Of a stretch of 64,000 nucleotides of DNA, positions 60,325 to 64,000 are shown in pieces. Source of the DNA: Dromaius novaehollandiae (lineage: Eukaryota > Chordata > Aves > Casuariiformes > Dromaiidae). The position numbers and the translations under genes are program-made. The stretch is taken from the NCBI RefSeq assembly GCF_036370855.1, contig NC_088130.1:67184941-67248940 (forward strand). Direction: 5' to 3'. Numbering within the stretch: the first letter of the stretch is position 1; each line of letters starts with the position of its first letter. The notes under the pieces are model-generated. The model did no database searches, was not told the DNA's origin, and saw only the letters and a program-made list of their open reading frames with translations.

Positions 60325-60700
60325 TTACATGGTAAGAGCACTTCTGGACTACTGCATCCAGTTCTGGTATTCCAACTTTGAAAAGGGTTTGAAACACTGG
60401 AGAGAATTAGGAAAGGACCTGTAAGAATGATTTGGATGCCAAAAAGTATGAGACACACGTGAAGCTTAATCTAAAAATATGGTGACTGGGTAGGGATATA
60501 CTACACCAGAAAGCAATTCCTAGTAGCAGGAAGCTTTTCAATAAAGCAGAGCAAGGAAAAACAGTATCCAGTGGCTGGAAGCTGAGGATAGAAAAAGCGT
60601 CTTTAGTTCCAGCCTGGTTTTCTTTCTGGAAGAACCAGAGTAATCAAACAGAAGTCAGGAGCTTGAACACATTTCCCATGAGATTTGCCTAGATGAGGTT
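60325..60700 (+). mobile_element. CR1 LINE fragment, ancient
   Basis: Ordered words typical of the CR1 3' ORF2 end and tail: ctactgcatccagttctggt, actggagagaattaggaaag, cctgtaagaatgatttggat, then gcttttcaataaagcagagc and cagtatccagtggctggaag. Frame is not preserved, so it is dead. It is antisense to ST8SIA5 within intron 1. Similar sequence may extend to about 60100 but is too diverged to call. Confidence 0.8.
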
Positions 60701-63700
60701 AAAATTGATTAATTCATGAACCTCCTGATCTTCCACCTAGGATATTCTGATATGTTTGGCGAGATTTGTTTCTTCACATTGTCAAGAGTTTTTCTGTTTT
60801 TTGGTAAGAGATGGTATCAGATATGTCTGGACACCAAAGCAAAGCAAAGCAGTTTCCCAACATTCCCTGCAATTTTCCAAATTAAAGATTTTTATGTAAA
60901 ACAACAAAAATGCTTCGATGGACTAGGCCTAAATAAAAGACGCTTGATCACCCACAGAAGAGGAGTGGCTTTTATATTTCTGTCCTTTAAAAGTAGTTCA
61001 TTGATAGTTCTACATCCCTCCCAAGTAAGTTAAGAAAAATTCATGAATCCATCTGTAAAATCTCAGAGATGTCCCTATTCCTGAGTTCTTATTTTGATCT
61101 AGTTGCCTGACTTCACAGACACCTTATGTATCCGTGCAGCTAAGATGATAGCTGCGATACCCTGAGGATACTTTTTCACCAGTACTATGAAAGCTGGCAA
61201 ATTGGCACTTGCTGCTCGCTGCCATTCTGATTTTGATCTCCTGTCCTCACATCTCAATACATGGATCATTTGGGACTGCTTGGCTCAGCTGCTCAGTAAG
61301 CTTACCACAATCATTAACAGTGAGAACTGACCAAACACGCAGTCCTGCCAATGCAGAATTGTTCCCTCCTCGTCTGTCCGCTTATTTGGGACCAAAGTCT
61401 CTCCAAAATTTCAGCCCAGTATACTATCCAATACACCTCTACTCCAACAGCTGTGGTTGTAACAGCAGCAGCTAAAGCAGAAGCAGCTCTAATGACAGAG
61501 CAAAGATCAGGCCACCTCCTGCAGTTTGTTTGCTTGCCTGGGACAGGCCCATCTTGCAGACCATACTGTTGAACCAGACAGATGTAACACCACAACACCC
61601 TGCGCTTTCTGGGTCATCTCACACACACATTGCCATGCACCTTCCTTTAGAGGTTTTCCCACTGCACAATGTGTCGCCCTCAGAACGATTGCTGGACAGT
61701 ATACTAAATCAAAATTTTCGAGATACTTTGGTCTTTCTTTTCTTTCATGGTCACTGTATCAAAACAACATCAGCTCCTGACACACAGCAGTAGGGTATGC
61801 TGCAGGGAGTCCTATTTTACTAACGTCATTTCAGAACTCCCCTATTTTTAATATACTGCTGTTTGGCTGTTTTAATCAAGTCCCTTCCTATCACTCCGAT
61901 TGAAATAAGCCTCTGATCTTGTTATCCATCTGACCACCCAGGAGGCATAACAAAATACATGACAACACTTAAACATCAATAACGTCTGAACAACACATTT
62001 TATTTTGTCATTGCAAGCAATGGCTTTTTTTTTTTTTCATGGTTCTCAAGATTTTAGCATCTTTGTATTAGGAGCTCAGCACTGCGAATTAAGGAACATC
62101 CTCAGCTACCATCCTGGCCAATGAGGTTTGGAGGCTCAAACCCTTATGTACACTCTTGGAAAAAGTAAATAACATGAATCCTATTCATTAGGTATTCTAT
62201 TTTGTTGCCACTGGGGACAGAGCTCCAGTTTTGTCATAGTGAAGAACTGAATGTACAAATTAACAGGCCCAAAAGTATAAAGCTCACTTCTTTGCTCACT
62301 CATTCAAGGCTCTTGGGGTCTCACAGGATCTTCACCTCAGATGAACTGAAGATGGCTGAGAACATGATAACCCAACCAATATGCTGGGTAGACCATCACA
62401 CCATTAAGACAGCTTCTTGGCATATAATTGCAGTGAATTGCAAAACATATTAAAAGGACAACAGAGAATAAGAAATCAGGGGTCTAGGAAACAGCCTCAT
62501 ATTTTACTTCGGATAACCAGCACCATAGAACTTTTTAACTTAATTCCCTGCAAGGATGTTCTAAGATTTCTAAGGCTTTGCACAAGATACAGAGAAAAAG
62601 GTAGAAAGCTGAGCAATAGCCATGGAAAACAATGGCTGATACATAACTAGCAAAAATAACCCAATATTAGATGAAGAACAACTGGTTGAAACTACATCTG
62701 AGCAAGATTACATTGTTTCTGATGGAGGACAGCAGTATTTCAAAGTGCCTGCAGCCACCATCTAGTCTTTCTTGGGTTGAAAGCATACATCCACAGTCAG
62801 CCAGGTCACCTGATAGCTTTGGGGTGCGGCTGAATGTTTCATTAAGTACATTTGTACTGACTGCAAGTACTCACAACTTCATCACTTCTTATAAAACCTG
62901 CATTAATGCAATATACATGGAAATGAAGCTTTTGGTGCCCCAAAAGCTTCAACAAATACAGAGCACTGTGGGATATCGCCCCACATTAGCTGTCGCAAGC
63001 AACCTACACATACCATCCATGCTCTCGGTTCTACCAAATACTGAGCCAAGTTAATGATACCAGTTTTTATCTCTACGGACTGGTCCTAGGAATCTAAAGA
63101 ACTGGCTAATGCACTGGGATGAAACGCCCTGGTTAGCTTGGTTTCTCTGGCACAGGGGAGTTGTCTGCTATCAGAGTAAGGCTCATTGTCTGAAGCTGTG
63201 TAACGAACTCCCCTGGACAGTAAAAAACACTCCAATTGCAAGCCATGCTTCCACATTGTACATTAGTTAAGATCTGAATCAGTTCCTGCTGAAATCAATG
63301 AGAAAATCTTCATTCACCTTAACAGATGTTGAATCATGCATAGGTGTTAATGTAACTATCTCTTGAGTCTTCAGCTGCAGAAGACTTCTGTGTTAGTACT
63401 CAGATAACCTGAAGTTCTTCACTTACTGTGCTATTTGATCCTCTCTGTGCAAAGTTTAATCTTCACTGTTCATTGGTTTTGATATGGCCACTATTCTTGT
63501 GAAGTCTGACTATCTTATGCATTTCTAATGCATTTATTCACTCAGTATGCCTTTTACTTAGAAGTTCTACATTTTCATCTAATACATCACTCTGATCTCA
63601 CAGAATGAGATGTCGGGGTCTCAACAGCATATATTAAGTTATATAGTTAAAAGAGAAATAGTTGTTACAGAACATACACAGGAAAATAGTATGTATGTAT

Positions 63701-64000
63701 GACTAAACATGTTCCTGTATACCTGTAAACATATAAAAGATACTAACTAAAGAAATGCTCACCAATTCAGTGCTAAACTGTATATCTAAAAAGCCTAATA
63801 ATATCTATTTCAATTAATATCTTTAAACACCAAACCTTTTACAAGGAGGTGATAACACATGATAAACTGCAGAGCCATGCAGTGAAAGATATCTACTGTG
63901 CATATGCTGACATATAGTTAGTTTTGTGCTCTTTAGACATGTCACTGGAGACCTGTAAATATATACAAATAAATTAGGTCAGTAAAATTTAGCCGGCAAG

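Larger units (their letters stand above)
55157..64000 (-). other. ST8SIA5 intron 1 (partial)
   Basis: Runs from the exon 2 acceptor to the window edge. I searched the minus strand for the first exon, expected to encode a short cytoplasmic tail and a hydrophobic anchor ending before a split Arg, and found none. Contents are a second ancient CR1 fragment near 60325-60700, two short perfect hairpins (56139-56159, 59203-59232) and a T run near 62024-62038. Open frames up to 127 codons (62671-63054 plus) show no family signature. Confidence 0.65.

Noticed and set aside
62671..63054. 127-codon plus-strand frame
   Set aside because: No recognisable family, antisense in a large intron, no supporting splice or promoter signals.
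1..64000. CRISPR arrays, operons, phage, toxin-antitoxin or other prokaryotic systems; endogenous viral genes; tRNA or rRNA genes
   Set aside because: None seen. Exon-intron structure, CR1 and MIR relics and composition show vertebrate nuclear DNA; no long retroviral frames, LTR pairs or tRNA-like boxes were recognised.

Overview
This is a stretch of vertebrate nuclear DNA, most likely from a bird and otherwise from another sauropsid. The evidence is spliced genes with GT/AG introns, long non-coding stretches at moderate AT content, few interspersed repeats, old CR1 LINE tails of the turtle/crocodile/bird kind, and scattered MIR-like SINE relics. There is no sign of operons, phage, insertion sequences, CRISPR or other prokaryotic systems.

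Two protein-coding genes are supported, both on the minus strand. (1) At about 6.8-7.2 kb lies what I read as the first coding exon of LOXHD1. It encodes a Lys/Glu-rich N-terminus, then a short block resembling the start of mammalian LOXHD1, then a splice donor at 6765/6764. The PLAT-domain exons would lie below position 1. (2) At 41.5-55.2 kb lie coding exons 2-7 of ST8SIA5, an alpha-2,8-sialyltransferase of ganglioside synthesis. All six exons are intact, every junction keeps frame, and they encode residues 45-376 if the unseen first exon supplies 44 residues. Exon 1 was not found and should lie beyond 64000. The order and shared strand (ST8SIA5 upstream of LOXHD1) match the human 18q21 arrangement as I remember it, which supports both calls.

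Layout: 1-6765 is LOXHD1 intron 1 (partial); 6766-7177 is LOXHD1 exon 1; 7178 to about 40900 is intergenic, with no supportable gene, a few GC/CpG-richer patches, a long AT dinucleotide microsatellite and small tandem duplications; about 40934-41503 is the possible ST8SIA5 3' UTR; 41504-55156 holds ST8SIA5 exons 7 to 2 and their introns; 55157-64000 is ST8SIA5 intron 1 (partial).

The two products do not form a pathway. One is a Golgi glycolipid sialyltransferase and the other a stereociliary protein of hair cells, and they are neighbours by conserved synteny. I found no convincing new biological system. The most unusual item is the LOXHD1 N-terminus: a charged low-complexity extension longer than the one I recall in humans, with a two-codon upstream ORF whose stop overlaps the main start codon.
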